The notes under the pieces are model-generated. The model saw only the letters and a program-made list of their open reading frames with translations, had not been told where the DNA came from and did no database searches. From Amycolatopsis alkalitolerans (lineage in GTDB: Bacteria > Actinomycetota > Actinomycetes > Mycobacteriales > Pseudonocardiaceae), in contig NZ_VDFW01000003.1 in assembly GCF_006152065.1 (NCBI RefSeq), forward strand, positions 1 to 64,000: 64,000 nt of DNA. Direction: 5' to 3'. Within the stretch, counting starts at the first letter, position 1, and each line of letters opens with the position of its first letter. Shown here in pieces: positions 48,897-58,275 of the stretch. The translations under genes and the position numbers were made by a program.

Positions 48897-51272
48897 GTGA
48901 CTTCGAGACTGGGCGCGCTCGCCTTCGTGGCCGCCGCCGGGATCGTCGTCGCCGGAGCCCCCGTAGCCCTCGCCGCGCCCAGCGCCGACGCGCTCATCGG
49001 TGAGGTCTACGGCGGTGGCGGCAACTCCGGCGCCACGCTGACGAGCGATTTCGTCGAGTTGACCAACGTCGGCGGCGCCGCGGTGAGCCTCGACGGCTGG
49101 AGCGTGCAGTACCTGCCCGCCTCGCCGAGCGCCACCAGCAAGTGGCAGGTCACGCCGCTCACCGGCAGCGTCGCTCCGGGCGCGCGGTACCTCGTTGCGG
49201 AGTCCACCGGATCGGGTGGCTCTGTCGCGTTACCGACTCCCGATGCCACGGGCGGTATCGCGATGGCGGCCGGCGCCGGGACCGTCGCGCTCGTCCACTC
49301 CACCACCGCGCTGACCTGCATCACCACGGCCGACTGTGCCGCCGACCCGTCGATCCACGACCTCGTCGGCTACGGCGCCGCGACCGTCCGCGAGACGGAT
49401 CCGGCCCCCGCCGCGAGCAACACCGCCTCCGTGTCGCGCACCGGCGCCGACACCGACGACAACGCCGCCGACTTCACCGCCGGTAACCCGACGCCCACCA
49501 ACACCAAGGGCGAGACCGCGGGCGGCGGCACCCCGCCGGTCGCCGCGAAGGTCCACGACATCCAGGGCGCGACCCGGATCTCGCCGCTCAACGGCGAGAA
49601 GGTCACGGGCGTAACCGGGACCGTCACCGCGATCCGCTCGTTCGGCTCGCGCGGCTTCTGGTTCACCGATCCGCACCCGGACGGCGACCCGCGCACCAGC
49701 GAAGGGCTCTTCGTCTACACAGGATCCACCACCCCGGCTGTCGCGCCCGGCGACGACGTCACCGTCACCGGCACCGTCGCCGAGTACTACCCGGACAACC
49801 CGGCCACCTCGGTCTACCAGTCCACCACTGAGCTTACGAGTGCACAGTGGACCGTCGAGTCGAGTGGGAATCCAGTCCCCGCACCGACGGTGATCACGCC
49901 GAACACCGTGCCCGACAGCCTGGCCCCGCAGCCGGGCGGCGACGTCGAGAGCCTCCCGCTGGAACCGGCGAAGTATTCGCTCGACTTCTGGGAAGCGCAC
50001 GAGGGCGAGACCGTCAGCGTCAGCGATGCTCGCGTCGTCGGCCCGACCACCGAGTACAGCGAGTTGTACTTGACGACGAAGCCGGGCCAGCACCCGACTC
50101 GCCGCGGCGGCACTGTCTACCCGGGATACGGCGAGCCCAATACCGGCGTGCTGAAGGTCGAATCGCTGATTCCCTTCTCACAGCGGCCTTTCCCGGTGGT
50201 GAACACCGGTGACGAGCTGACCGGCCTCACGTCCGGACCGATCGAGTACGACCGGTACGGCGGCTACACGCTGCAAGCCAACGTCCTCGGCGGTGTCCAA
50301 AGTGGCGGGATCACCAAGGAGGTCACCCGCAAGCAGTCGCCGGGTGAGCTCGCCGTGGCTACCTACAACGTCGAAAACCTGTCCGCTGTGGACGGCCAGG
50401 AGAAGTTCGACCAGCTGGCCCACGGCATCGTCGACAACCTGTCCTCTCCGGACATCGTGACCCTGGAAGAGATCCAGGACAACAACGGGGCGGACGGGAA
50501 CGGTGACGGCCTCGTCGCGGCGGACCAGACGCTGAAGAGGTTCACCGACGCCATCGCCGCCGCCGGCGGACCGCGCTACCAATGGCGTGAAATCGACCCC
50601 GAGGAAGGCAAGGACGGCGGCCAGCCGGGCGGGAACATCCGGGTCGGTTTCCTGTTCAACCCGGCCAGGGTGTCCTTTGTGGATCGATCGGGCGGCGACG
50701 CGACGACCCCGGTGTCGGTGGTGAAGCAGCACCACCAGGTACACCTGTCCGTCTCGCCTGGCCGGATCGACCCGGCGAACACGGCGTGGGAGGACAGCCG
50801 GAAGCCGCTGGCGGGTGAGTTCGTCTTCCGCGGGCGCACGGTGTTCGTGATCGCGAACCACTTCAACTCGAAGGGCGGCGACCAGCCCACGCACGGCCGC
50901 TATCAGCCGCCTACGCGTAGTTCCGAACTCCAGCGGGGAGAGCAGGCGCAGGTCGTGCGTGGGTTCGTGGACCAGTTGCTGACCGGCGACCCCCACGCCA
51001 ACGTGATCGTCGCCGGTGACCTCAACGACTACCAGTTCTCCCCGGCGCTGGGAACGCTCACCGCGGGCGGGAAGCTGACGGACCTGATCGGCACACTCCC
51101 GGTCAGCGAGCGGTACAGCTACGTCTACGAGGGCAGTTCGCAGGTGCTCGACCACATCCTCACCGCGCAGCGCCCGCGCGGGATGGACTACGACGTCGTG
51201 CACATCAACGCCGAATTCGCAACGCAAGCGTCCGATCACGATCCGCAGATCGTCCGCTTCCGGCCCTACTGA
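48897..51272 (+). CDS. ExeM/NucH-family extracellular nuclease
   Basis: The 791-residue protein has a signal peptide (residues 1-29 or so, ending ALAAP). Next is a lamin-tail-like domain (DALIGEVYGGGGNSGATLTS, then DGWSVQYLPAS), a middle OB-fold-like part (VTAIRSFGSRGFWFTD), and the endonuclease/exonuclease/phosphatase domain (VATYNVENLSAVDG, VTLEEIQDNNGADG, FVIANHFNSKGGD, VIVAGDLNDYQ and ASDHDPQIVRF with catalytic Asp/His). It should cut extracellular DNA for nutrition, matrix removal or competition. Confidence 0.93.
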   Translation: MTSRLGALAFVAAAGIVVAGAPVALAAPSADALIGEVYGGGGNSGATLTSDFVELTNVGGAAVSLDGWSVQYLPASPSATSKWQVTPLTGSVAPGARYLVAESTGSGGSVALPTPDATGGIAMAAGAGTVALVHSTTALTCITTADCAADPSIHDLVGYGAATVRETDPAPAASNTASVSRTGADTDDNAADFTAGNPTPTNTKGETAGGGTPPVAAKVHDIQGATRISPLNGEKVTGVTGTVTAIRSFGSRGFWFTDPHPDGDPRTSEGLFVYTGSTTPAVAPGDDVTVTGTVAEYYPDNPATSVYQSTTELTSAQWTVESSGNPVPAPTVITPNTVPDSLAPQPGGDVESLPLEPAKYSLDFWEAHEGETVSVSDARVVGPTTEYSELYLTTKPGQHPTRRGGTVYPGYGEPNTGVLKVESLIPFSQRPFPVVNTGDELTGLTSGPIEYDRYGGYTLQANVLGGVQSGGITKEVTRKQSPGELAVATYNVENLSAVDGQEKFDQLAHGIVDNLSSPDIVTLEEIQDNNGADGNGDGLVAADQTLKRFTDAIAAAGGPRYQWREIDPEEGKDGGQPGGNIRVGFLFNPARVSFVDRSGGDATTPVSVVKQHHQVHLSVSPGRIDPANTAWEDSRKPLAGEFVFRGRTVFVIANHFNSKGGDQPTHGRYQPPTRSSELQRGEQAQVVRGFVDQLLTGDPHANVIVAGDLNDYQFSPALGTLTAGGKLTDLIGTLPVSERYSYVYEGSSQVLDHILTAQRPRGMDYDVVHINAEFATQASDHDPQIVRFRPY

Positions 51273-51356
51273 ACCGGATGCCGCGCCGTGTTGTAACAGC
51301 TTCGCGCCTCAGCCGATCCCTGAACGAATGCACCAGCGTTTCGAGGAGACGGCACT

Positions 51357-52532
51357 GTGACGGCAAACCGGCGATTGTTCACCAGCGAGTCGGTGACCGA
51401 GGGGCACCCCGACAAGATGTGCGACGCGATCAGCGACACGATCCTGGACGCCCTGCTCGCGGCGGATCCGCGGGCACGCGTGGCGGTCGAGGCGTTGATC
51501 ACCACCGGGCAGGTCCACGTCGCCGGTGAGGTGACGACGGAGGCATATGTGGATGTTCCGGCCCTGGTGCGGGAGAAGATCCTCGACATCGGGTACGACT
51601 CCTCGGCCAAGGGCTTCGACGGCCACTCGTGCGGTGTGAACGTCGCGATCGGCGCGCAGTCGCCCGACATCGCGCAGGGCGTCTCGCGCACGGACACCGC
51701 CGACGAGATCGACCGGCAGGGCGCGGGTGACCAGGGCCTGATGTTCGGTTACGCCTGTTCGGACACGCCCGAGCTGATGCCGTTGCCGATCGCGCTGGCC
51801 CACCGGCTTTCCCGGCGGCTGACCGAGGTGCGCAAGAACGGCACGGTGCCGTACCTGCGACCGGACGGCAAGACGCAGGTGACCATCGAGTACGCCGGTG
51901 ACCGGCCGATTCGCCTCGACACGGTGGTGATCTCCAGCCAGCACGCCGAGGGTATCGATCTGGACACGATGCTTGCCCGCGATCTGCGCGAGCACGTGAT
52001 CGCCCCGGAGACGGCTTCGCTGGGGCTGGCCGCCGAGGACCCGAAGGTGCTGGTCAACCCGACCGGACGGTTCGTGGTGGGCGGGCCGATGGGGGACGCG
52101 GGCCTGACCGGCCGGAAGATCATCGTGGACACCTACGGCGGGATGGCCCGCCACGGTGGCGGCGCCTTCTCGGGCAAGGATCCGTCCAAAGTAGACCGCT
52201 CGGCGGCCTACGCGATGCGGTGGGTGGCGAAGAACGTGGTCGCGGCGGGGCTCGCGGACCGGGCGGAGATCCAGGTGGCGTACGCGATCGGCAAGGCCGC
52301 TCCGGTGGGCCTGTTCGTCGAGACGTTCGGCACCGAGCACGTCGCCCCGGCCCGCATCCAGACGGCGATCTCCGAGGTGTTCGACCTGCGCCCGGCCGCG
52401 ATCATCCGTGACCTGGACCTGCTGCGCCCCATCTACGCGCAAACGGCTTCATACGGGCATTTCGGCCGCAGCGATCTGGCTCTGCCCTGGGAGCGCACGG
52501 ATCGGGCGGGCGCGCTGAAGGATGTGGCCTAG
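51357..52532 (+). CDS. metK: S-adenosylmethionine synthetase
   Basis: The 391-residue enzyme has the MAT signature motifs: [63 protein letters not shown] and [20 protein letters not shown] with Lys/Asp for metal and substrate. It makes SAM from methionine and ATP. A main metK sits with primary metabolism genes in most actinomycetes; this one stands between a secreted nuclease and an ATPase operon, so it could be a second copy. GTG 51357 is used. I see no SAM riboswitch ahead. Confidence 0.93.
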   Translation: MTANRRLFTSESVTEGHPDKMCDAISDTILDALLAADPRARVAVEALITTGQVHVAGEVTTEAYVDVPALVREKILDIGYDSSAKGFDGHSCGVNVAIGAQSPDIAQGVSRTDTADEIDRQGAGDQGLMFGYACSDTPELMPLPIALAHRLSRRLTEVRKNGTVPYLRPDGKTQVTIEYAGDRPIRLDTVVISSQHAEGIDLDTMLARDLREHVIAPETASLGLAAEDPKVLVNPTGRFVVGGPMGDAGLTGRKIIVDTYGGMARHGGGAFSGKDPSKVDRSAAYAMRWVAKNVVAAGLADRAEIQVAYAIGKAAPVGLFVETFGTEHVAPARIQTAISEVFDLRPAAIIRDLDLLRPIYAQTASYGHFGRSDLALPWERTDRAGALKDVA

Positions 52533-52888
52533 CGGCGGGCACGCCAGCCCAGCGACAGCACCGAATCGACCAGTTCCTGGTAGATCGGCTTGAGCTCGTT
52601 GAGGTACCGGTCCAGCCACGCGCCGCGCGCGTTGGCGGCCGGTGCCGGGCCGTCGGCGACTTCGAGCCACGGCAGGCGCGAGACGTTGTCCTCCGCCATG
52701 CGCCACCAGTTGTGCGCGACCTGCGCCGTGCGCTGCTCGCGGTGGGCCGCCTCGGCGACGGCTTGCTCGGCGGCCGCGATCTCGGTCTCCAGTTCCTGCG
52801 CGCGCCGCACCTCCCAGGCGCGCAGTTCCTCGGCCGCCTGCCCGGCGAGCCCGACGATCTCCTTGTAGTGCATGGCCGCGGATTCCAT
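52529..52888 (-). CDS. Small coiled-coil protein of the ATPase operon
   Basis: The 119-residue protein is helical throughout: [20 protein letters not shown], then [20 protein letters not shown] and [20 protein letters not shown], ending in [20 protein letters not shown]. It has no known domain. Its start overlaps the stop of the FtsK/EccC-like ATPase, and it is last in the four-gene operon, so it is probably a partner or substrate. It resembles no WXG100 protein but the helical hairpin outline is similar. Confidence 0.7.
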   Translation of the reverse strand: MESAAMHYKEIVGLAGQAAEELRAWEVRRAQELETEIAAAEQAVAEAAHREQRTAQVAHNWWRMAEDNVSRLPWLEVADGPAPAANARGAWLDRYLNELKPIYQELVDSVLSLGWRARR

Positions 52889-55596
52889 CAGTACTCCGGA
52901 CGGTCGAACGGGATCATCACTTCCGGCGAGACATGCGTGCTGCGGTCGAAGAACAAGGCGCGTCCCGGCCGCGGCGACCAGTGCACGACCTGCCCGGCCG
53001 CGAACTGGCTCAGCTCGCTGCCCTGCACGTCGAGCGCGGCCCACGCGCCGATGTCGTCGGTGCCGCCGAAGCCGAGGGTGTCCTTGAGCCGTGCCGTGCT
53101 GCGCCACCAGCCGAGCGTGTGCACGTTCTTCGTCGGCCCCTGCTTGAGGACGGCGCGAAAATGATCCAGCCCGCTCTTGAGTTCGCCAGGCTTCTTCGCT
53201 TCCAGCAACGGCAACGCCGCGTCGACGCCGTAGAGCAGCAGGATCCGTGTCCGCTCGGACGGTTCCTCGACGAGCTTGAGCATGCGCGCACCAAGCTCTT
53301 CTTCGTGCAACGGTTCGACGAGGTGTCCCTCGGCCTTCAGCGTCTGCACGAGATGCTCCACCGGCGGCCGGCACCGGTCGATCAGGCACGACACCAGGAA
53401 CTCGACCTCATGGGGCTGGTACTGCCGGGCGAGCGACTTCGCCGCGGTGTCCATGATGGACAGTGCCTCGGCGGCCGCGGTGCCCAGTACGGCGAGGTTC
53501 CGGCCCGGCGCGTTGAGCAGGTCCACCGCGCAGGCCTTCTCCTCGACGTCGATCGACTGGCCGAGTAGCGCGCGCGGCCGCCCGCCTGGTGCGAGCGTCG
53601 TGAACGCGGGGACGTGCTCGAGTGTCGGTGAGTGCGCGCCGTCGAACAGGCGCGGGCGCTGATGCTCCTCGGCGTAGAGTTCCCACAGTTTCCGTTGCAG
53701 AGACGAGAAAATGTCCCGGCTACTCGCGTCCGGCACGTGCGCCAGCTGGTTCCCGTGCGCGACGCCCGAATCGTGGTTGACCACTGCGTGCCACTTCGGC
53801 GCGGCCACCGCGGCGTTGTTCGTCTCGGCCAGCACGCGCCGCGCCTTCGGCATCGCGATCCGCAGCGTGCACTGCTCGAATACCGCGGGTTTGCCCCAGA
53901 ACGCGTCGATCCCGGCGATGTCCTGGCTCGCCAGGATCAGGTGGATGCCCTGCGCGCGGCCGCGGCGGGCGATGTCCTCCAGCAGCGCGGTCGCCTGGTT
54001 GGTGACCGTGTCGCGGCCGGCGAACAAGTACTGGAACTCGTCGATCACGGCGACGATCCGCGGCCAGCTCCCGCCGGGATCCTGCCGGCGCAACTCGGCC
54101 AGGTCCGTGACCTCGTGCTCCTTCGCCGCGGCCGAACGCCGCCGTAGCTCGTCGGCGAGGAACCGCAGCAGCGCGAGCCCGAATTCGCGGTCGGTGTTGA
54201 CGTTGACCCCGATGAGCCGGGCATGCGGCAGCCAGCTCGCGTCACGCCGGCCGGGCGCGAGGCCCGCGAAGGACACGCCTTCCTTGAAGTCCAGCAGGTA
54301 CAGGGCCAGCTCATCCGGCGGGTAGCGGGCGGCGAGGCTGCCGATCAGCGCGTACAGGAAGTTCGTCTTGCCGGATCCGCTCGGGCCGCCGATCAGCGCG
54401 TGCGGGGAGCCGTCACCGATGACCACCTCGACCGGGTCACCCTCGAAGAACCCGACGGGCGCGCGCAGTTCGCGGGCGGAGCTTTCCTCGCCCAGCCCGG
54501 CCGGGAGCAGATCGGCGAAGGACCGCGGACCGCCCTGCTTGGCGATGACCGCGTCCGCGAGTCGGCTGGCCGCCCCGCTGACCTCGGCGCCCGGGATCGG
54601 CGGGTCGAGGTCGACGACGATGTCCGGCCCGGTCATGCTGGTCACCGCGTGCTGCTCGTCGGCGAAGCGGATGTTCTCGACCCCGCCGCCGAGCATGGTC
54701 GGCAGGTCCACGCCGATCAGCGAGATGCCGGCCGCGAGCGCGCCGCCGGCGATGCGCTTGAGCTCGCGGAGCTGTTCACGCGTCCAGTCCTCGCCGTTGC
54801 CGAAGAACACGGCGATGCGCCACGGCTCGATGCGCTGGCCGAGCGCTTCGCGCATGGTGCGCAGGGAATGATGGCCGGCCTGCATGGTCTGGGCGTGGGT
54901 GCGGCGGATGTACCCGGCGAGCTCGTCGAGCAGGTCGTCGAGGCGGGCTGGGTCGTAGACGGTGACCGCGCTGGTGCGGCTGAGCGGGTACAGGTTGGGC
55001 AGGACGGCCGTGAGCTGGCCGACGTCCCACAGGTGCACGCGGACCGCCCCGGGTTCCATGCTGCTCAGCACGCGCAGCAGCAGCCCTTCGACCAGCGATT
55101 CCGCCGCCGGGCGGGTCTTCGGCGCGGTGGTGATCGCCAGGTGGGACTCGTCCAGCAGCGGCACGGTGACCGGGAACGGCCCCGTCGAGTCCACAGTGGA
55201 CGAGCCGATGCGCCAGAGCGGCGGGACGGTGAGCTTTTCCTTGCCGACTCGCCCGAGCCAGTCACTCGGGGGGCGGCCGGCGGGGCCGGGCGCGGTCTCG
55301 GCGACGAGCTGGCGCAGGCGGCCCGGGACGGTGGCGGCCTCGGCGTAGAAGGCGGCTTGCACCGTGTTCAGCTGCTCGCGGACGCTCGCGAGCGCCGGAT
55401 GCCGCAGGTCCTCGCCGGTCGCCTTGCCGATCCCGGCCTGGACGAGGCGCTGCTCAAGTCGGAGCCGCTCCAGCTCGGCCTCGGCGGATTCGCGGGCGGA
55501 CCGCGCCGCACCGAGCACGAGGCCGAGCTGTTGACGCATCGTGTTCAGCGCGGTCAGCACCCGGCCGCGCTGTTCACTGGACTTCATGAACTTCAT
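52888..55596 (-). CDS. EccC/FtsK-like three-domain ATPase
   Basis: The 902-residue protein has three FtsK/SpoIIIE-type units. The central one is active: Walker A GGPSGSGKTN (Lys410) and Walker B IVAVIDEFQYLF (Asp519-Glu520). The first (LLDESHLAITTAPKTRPAAE near residue 165) lacks the P-loop lysine, and the last (APGRNLAVLGTAAAEALSIM near 695) has a degenerate P-loop. Three linked units with inactive outer ones resemble EccC of type VII secretion, but no membrane segment is visible. ATG 55596 overlaps the upstream stop (TGATGA). Confidence 0.85.
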   Translation of the reverse strand: MKFMKSSEQRGRVLTALNTMRQQLGLVLGAARSARESAEAELERLRLEQRLVQAGIGKATGEDLRHPALASVREQLNTVQAAFYAEAATVPGRLRQLVAETAPGPAGRPPSDWLGRVGKEKLTVPPLWRIGSSTVDSTGPFPVTVPLLDESHLAITTAPKTRPAAESLVEGLLLRVLSSMEPGAVRVHLWDVGQLTAVLPNLYPLSRTSAVTVYDPARLDDLLDELAGYIRRTHAQTMQAGHHSLRTMREALGQRIEPWRIAVFFGNGEDWTREQLRELKRIAGGALAAGISLIGVDLPTMLGGGVENIRFADEQHAVTSMTGPDIVVDLDPPIPGAEVSGAASRLADAVIAKQGGPRSFADLLPAGLGEESSARELRAPVGFFEGDPVEVVIGDGSPHALIGGPSGSGKTNFLYALIGSLAARYPPDELALYLLDFKEGVSFAGLAPGRRDASWLPHARLIGVNVNTDREFGLALLRFLADELRRRSAAAKEHEVTDLAELRRQDPGGSWPRIVAVIDEFQYLFAGRDTVTNQATALLEDIARRGRAQGIHLILASQDIAGIDAFWGKPAVFEQCTLRIAMPKARRVLAETNNAAVAAPKWHAVVNHDSGVAHGNQLAHVPDASSRDIFSSLQRKLWELYAEEHQRPRLFDGAHSPTLEHVPAFTTLAPGGRPRALLGQSIDVEEKACAVDLLNAPGRNLAVLGTAAAEALSIMDTAAKSLARQYQPHEVEFLVSCLIDRCRPPVEHLVQTLKAEGHLVEPLHEEELGARMLKLVEEPSERTRILLLYGVDAALPLLEAKKPGELKSGLDHFRAVLKQGPTKNVHTLGWWRSTARLKDTLGFGGTDDIGAWAALDVQGSELSQFAAGQVVHWSPRPGRALFFDRSTHVSPEVMIPFDRPEY

Positions 55597-55844
55597 CAGA
55601 GGCTTGCCTGGTAGCCGCTCACCAGCTCGTCGGCCGCCGCGAGGCGGTCGGCGTCCTGGTGAAGGCGTGCCTCGGCGAGAGCGAGTTGGGGCGGTAGCCA
55701 CGGCTCCGCCTGTTCGAAGGCCGTGACGATCGTTTCGCGTGCCTCATCCAGCAGCTCCACCGCACGATTGGTGTGTCCGGTTGCCTCCGCCAGTTTCGCA
55801 CGGAAAGCACCCAGTTGCGCGTGGAGCTCGCCCAGCGAATACAT
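55596..55844 (-). CDS. Small helical protein of the ATPase operon
   Basis: The 82-residue protein is helical and rich in Ala, Glu and Leu: MYSLGELHAQLGAFRAKLAE, then AVELLDEARETIVTAFEQAE and LALAEARLHQDADRLAAADE. No known domain. It lies between a WXG-like gene (stop adjacent to its ATG) and the ATPase gene (start overlapping its stop), a tight gene pair order typical for type VII-like loci. Confidence 0.75.
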   Translation of the reverse strand: MYSLGELHAQLGAFRAKLAEATGHTNRAVELLDEARETIVTAFEQAEPWLPPQLALAEARLHQDADRLAAADELVSGYQASL

Positions 55845-56105
55845 CTACAGCCGAGCGGAGTAGGACTCGGCCGAGGAAACCGCGGCCTCGATCGTGCTCT
55901 GTTGACCCGTTATGCCCTGGACGGCTTCCGCGAGTAAGCCATGTGCCTGAGTCACCTCGGGCTGGGTGCTACCGGCTGTTACCTGTCCCAGGATCTGCTG
56001 AGCCTCCTCGAGTGCCTGGGCGGCCTGTTGCAGGGCGGCGACACTGGCATTGCACTTCTCGTTCGCCATCGCGATCCCTGCACGGATCTCTTCGACTCCG
56101 GCCAT
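55845..56105 (-). CDS. WXG100-like small protein heading the ATPase operon
   Basis: The 86-residue protein is a helical hairpin in the WXG100 size range: GVEEIRAGIAMANEKCNASV, then LQQAAQALEEAQQILGQVTA, a turn GSTQPEV and TQAHGLLAEAVQGITGQQST. It has no WXG; the turn is instead rich in Gly/Pro. It may be DUF6244-like. The four genes 56105 to 52529 overlap or abut, so they form one operon. Confidence 0.75.
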   Translation of the reverse strand: MAGVEEIRAGIAMANEKCNASVAALQQAAQALEEAQQILGQVTAGSTQPEVTQAHGLLAEAVQGITGQQSTIEAAVSSAESYSARL

Positions 56106-56352
56106 CGGCGCGGGTTCTCCTCGGTTCTGTCGAGCTGCGTGGCCGCCGTTGGTGGCGACCCCCATAAAACTATCGGTAGCTGCCCGCCTTGATCGCACTA
56201 GGCTGTTCGAGTGATGCATCGCTGGTCACGCCGCTGCTTCGGGTGAATTCTTGACCTATGAGTGTCGCTATCGCGGTCCGGAGTCCCGACGGCGATTTCC
56301 AGACCGGCTCGCTGGGCCTGGCCTATCTCGGATCGGTGGCGTAGCAACTCCC

Positions 56353-56387
56353 CTTCAAGTACTTTCCATAGTAGAAAGTACTTGAAG
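56353..56387. promoter_or_regulatory. Perfect 14-base palindromic operator
   Basis: Arms CTTCAAGTACTTTC (56353-56366) and GAAAGTACTTGAAG (56374-56387) are perfect complements around CATAGTA. It lies directly ahead of the membrane protein/wHTH operon, and is the clear binding site for that winged-helix regulator. Confidence 0.85.
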
Positions 56388-56396
56388 TGGAGTGGC

Positions 56397-56870
56397 ATGG
56401 CGATGAGAGACGACATGAAGAACCCGGCGATGCTGGAGTTGCTGCGTGCCCAACGGGCGCAGTTGGCCGGCCGCCTGGAGACGCCGTGGTGGTACGTCGC
56501 GGCCATGGCGTTCGCGTGGGCCGTGGCCTTTGCGATGCCGATCGGATCCCACTACCTCACCGGTGCGGGCATCGGGGGCAGCCTGCTCGTCATCGTGGTG
56601 TTCCTGCTGGCGCAATACGCTCTGGCCCGGGTCAGCGGTGTGAATGTGGGCATAGTGACCTGGCGGTACCCGTCTGGCCGAGCCTGGACGATCGCCATAG
56701 TGATGGTGATCTTCGCGGCAGACGCGGGGGAAACGCTCTTGCTCGAGCACAGGCTGCTCGCGGCTGCGATAGTGGTCGGCGGGCTCGCTACCGTGGTGGG
56801 AACGTGCTGCTGGCAGGGCCATCTGCGGGGCATCCGACGGGACCTGCAGACCGGCCGGGGGGCGAGATGA
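56397..56870 (+). CDS. Membrane protein paired with a wHTH regulator
   Basis: The 157-residue protein has a short charged N-terminus (DDMKNPAMLELLRAQRAQLA) and four membrane helices at about residues 27-47, 55-75, 90-110 and 115-135, ending in a basic tail. No transport motif is visible. Its stop overlaps the wHTH start (ATGA), an arrangement of small membrane protein and wHTH regulator found widely in actinomycetes. ATG 56397 is used; ATG 56403 has better Shine-Dalgarno spacing. Confidence 0.75.
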   Translation: MAMRDDMKNPAMLELLRAQRAQLAGRLETPWWYVAAMAFAWAVAFAMPIGSHYLTGAGIGGSLLVIVVFLLAQYALARVSGVNVGIVTWRYPSGRAWTIAIVMVIFAADAGETLLLEHRLLAAAIVVGGLATVVGTCCWQGHLRGIRRDLQTGRGAR

Positions 56871-57241
56871 CCGGCAAGGGCACGCCGGCCGCCCGGCTGG
56901 ATCCGGTCATCCACCCGATCACCCGGCTGTCGATCTGCGGCCTGCTGGCCAGCGGCGCGGACTGGGTCGAGTTCGCCGCGCTGCGCGACGCCGCGGGGAT
57001 CAGTGACTCGGTGCTGTCGAAGCACTCGCGGCTCCTGGAAGACGCCGGCTACGTCGAAGTCAGGAAAGGGGCGGTCGGCCGCCGGCCGCGGACCTGGTTC
57101 CGGCTGACCCCGAACGGGCGCGAAGCGTTCCAGGCTCACGTTGCCTGGCTCCAGCAAGCCGCCCGGGTGCGCCCCGGAGACGCGGCCGAGAACACGGCAC
57201 CAGCCGCGAGCGCCGCCCACGCGGCGAACGAACTTGGTTGA
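56867..57241 (+). CDS. HTH_34-type winged-helix regulator
   Basis: The 124-residue protein has an MarR/ArsR-like winged helix of the HTH_34 kind: LDPVIHPITRLSICGLLASG, then WVEFAALRDAAGISDSVLSK, the wing VEVRKGAVGRRPRTWFRLTP and a C-terminal helix. It overlaps the membrane protein upstream and the perfect 14-base palindrome before that gene is its probable operator, giving negative autoregulation. Confidence 0.88.
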   Translation: MTGKGTPAARLDPVIHPITRLSICGLLASGADWVEFAALRDAAGISDSVLSKHSRLLEDAGYVEVRKGAVGRRPRTWFRLTPNGREAFQAHVAWLQQAARVRPGDAAENTAPAASAAHAANELG

Positions 57242-57859
57242 CGCGTCGCGGACGCTCACCGAACCGGACACGGCCCCTGATCGGCTCGCCAACTGCGCCG
57301 CGAAGTGACCTTCATGAGGTTTTGGCAATTGCTCCGCCCAAGCAGCACAAGGCCGTGGTCGGCAAGGTACCCACACGGCGACGCAGATGTCGTAGACGCC
57401 GTTCCGACGCCGGTTGGTCGCCGTCCCCGGGGTTGATGGCGGCGAACACCGTGCCTGGCTCGCGGTTTTACTGCAAGCCAAATCGCAACCGCAACAGCAG
57501 AACGCCGGGCACCCGGTGCGGGCATGCCCGGCGTTCCGCTTCGGGTTGTTCAGGCGCGTGCAGACCCGCGCTGACCTGCGGATACGGCGGATAGCTGCAA
57601 CGCTGGAGGAAATCCGGCCGGGAGCGAACTGCAACGGAAACCGCCACGGCCACTCGCACGTGATCTGGGCCAACTGCAACCTGAACCGCAACGCTTGAAA
57701 GGCCCTGTGCCGGTTCCCGGTAGGCACCCACGCCAACCGCCTTCCACCAGTAGCTCAGCGACCGTACGAGACAGCGTTTTTCGGCTCGTTCCCGGCCCTG
57801 AGGTCAGCGCTACCGGCGAGTGACACGACCTGGCCCCGCTTGGGCTCCCAGCGACTCAA
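57242..57859. other. Long region without a recognisable gene
   Basis: No frame here gives a plausible protein. A perfect hairpin lies within at 57500-57536. Repeated AACTGCAACNGNAACNG-like pieces occur (near 57490, 57625 and 57672), and a similar AACTGCAACGGA is found near 59244. This looks like degraded mobile-element DNA. Confidence 0.45.
57500..57536. terminator. Perfect 12-base hairpin
   Basis: GAACGCCGGGCA (57500-57511) pairs with TGCCCGGCGTTC (57525-57536). It shares the core ACGCCGGG with the hairpin at 59259, suggesting a duplicated terminator. Confidence 0.7.
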
Positions 57860-57952
57860 CCCGTCACATGCGCTGTGACGGGCCAGGAATGGCCTGAGCT
57901 GCGCATACGTTGGAGCGCGCCGCCGTGACGGGTGGACGCCGCACCCGTCACG
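57860..57952. promoter_or_regulatory. Two GTGACGGG palindromes before the toxin-antitoxin genes
   Basis: CCCGTCACA-TGCGC-TGTGACGGG (57860-57882) and CGTGACGGGTG (57924-57934) with CACCCGTCACG (57942-57952) are perfect inverted repeats sharing the GTGACGGG half-site. Paired sites of this type bind the antitoxin or the antitoxin-toxin complex. They lie 42-110 bases before the antitoxin start. Confidence 0.75.
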
Positions 57953-57993
57953 TGCCCTGTCAGGGACCGCGCCGACGCGGTATCCTGAGAAGC

Positions 57994-58275
57994 GTGAGCG
58001 AACCAGCAGGCACCGTCCGCGCCGAGGACAACCCGTCCCTGGCTGAGGTTGCGCGCCGTGCCGAACACGGCGAGACCATCTCGGTCATCGCCCACGGCGA
58101 GCACGTGGCCGACGTAGTGCCGTCCGGCGAGCTGGACCGGCTACGCGAGACCATCGAAGTACTGGCAGACCCCGACGCCCGCCGTGCGCTGGAGGACACC
58201 GAACCCGTGGTCATCGGCCGCGACGCTATCAACGCACTGATTGCCGAACGCATCGAGCGCGAACGGCAACCGTGA
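57994..58275 (+). CDS. Phd/YefM-type antitoxin
   Basis: The 93-residue protein has a Phd/YefM-like N-terminal DNA-binding half (NPSLAEVARRAEHGETISVI, then HGEHVADVVPSGELDRL) and a helical, charged tail for toxin binding. GTG 57994 follows AGAAGC. It overlaps the RelE-type toxin by four bases and has twin palindromes upstream for autoregulation. Confidence 0.85.
   Translation: MSEPAGTVRAEDNPSLAEVARRAEHGETISVIAHGEHVADVVPSGELDRLRETIEVLADPDARRALEDTEPVVIGRDAINALIAERIERERQP

Noticed and set aside
51273-51356. SAM riboswitch before metK
   Set aside because: The 84-base gap is short and I could not find a SAM-I or SAM-IV core.
57414-57698. 94-residue plus-strand frame
   Set aside because: Runs across a terminator hairpin, no motif, poor coding composition.
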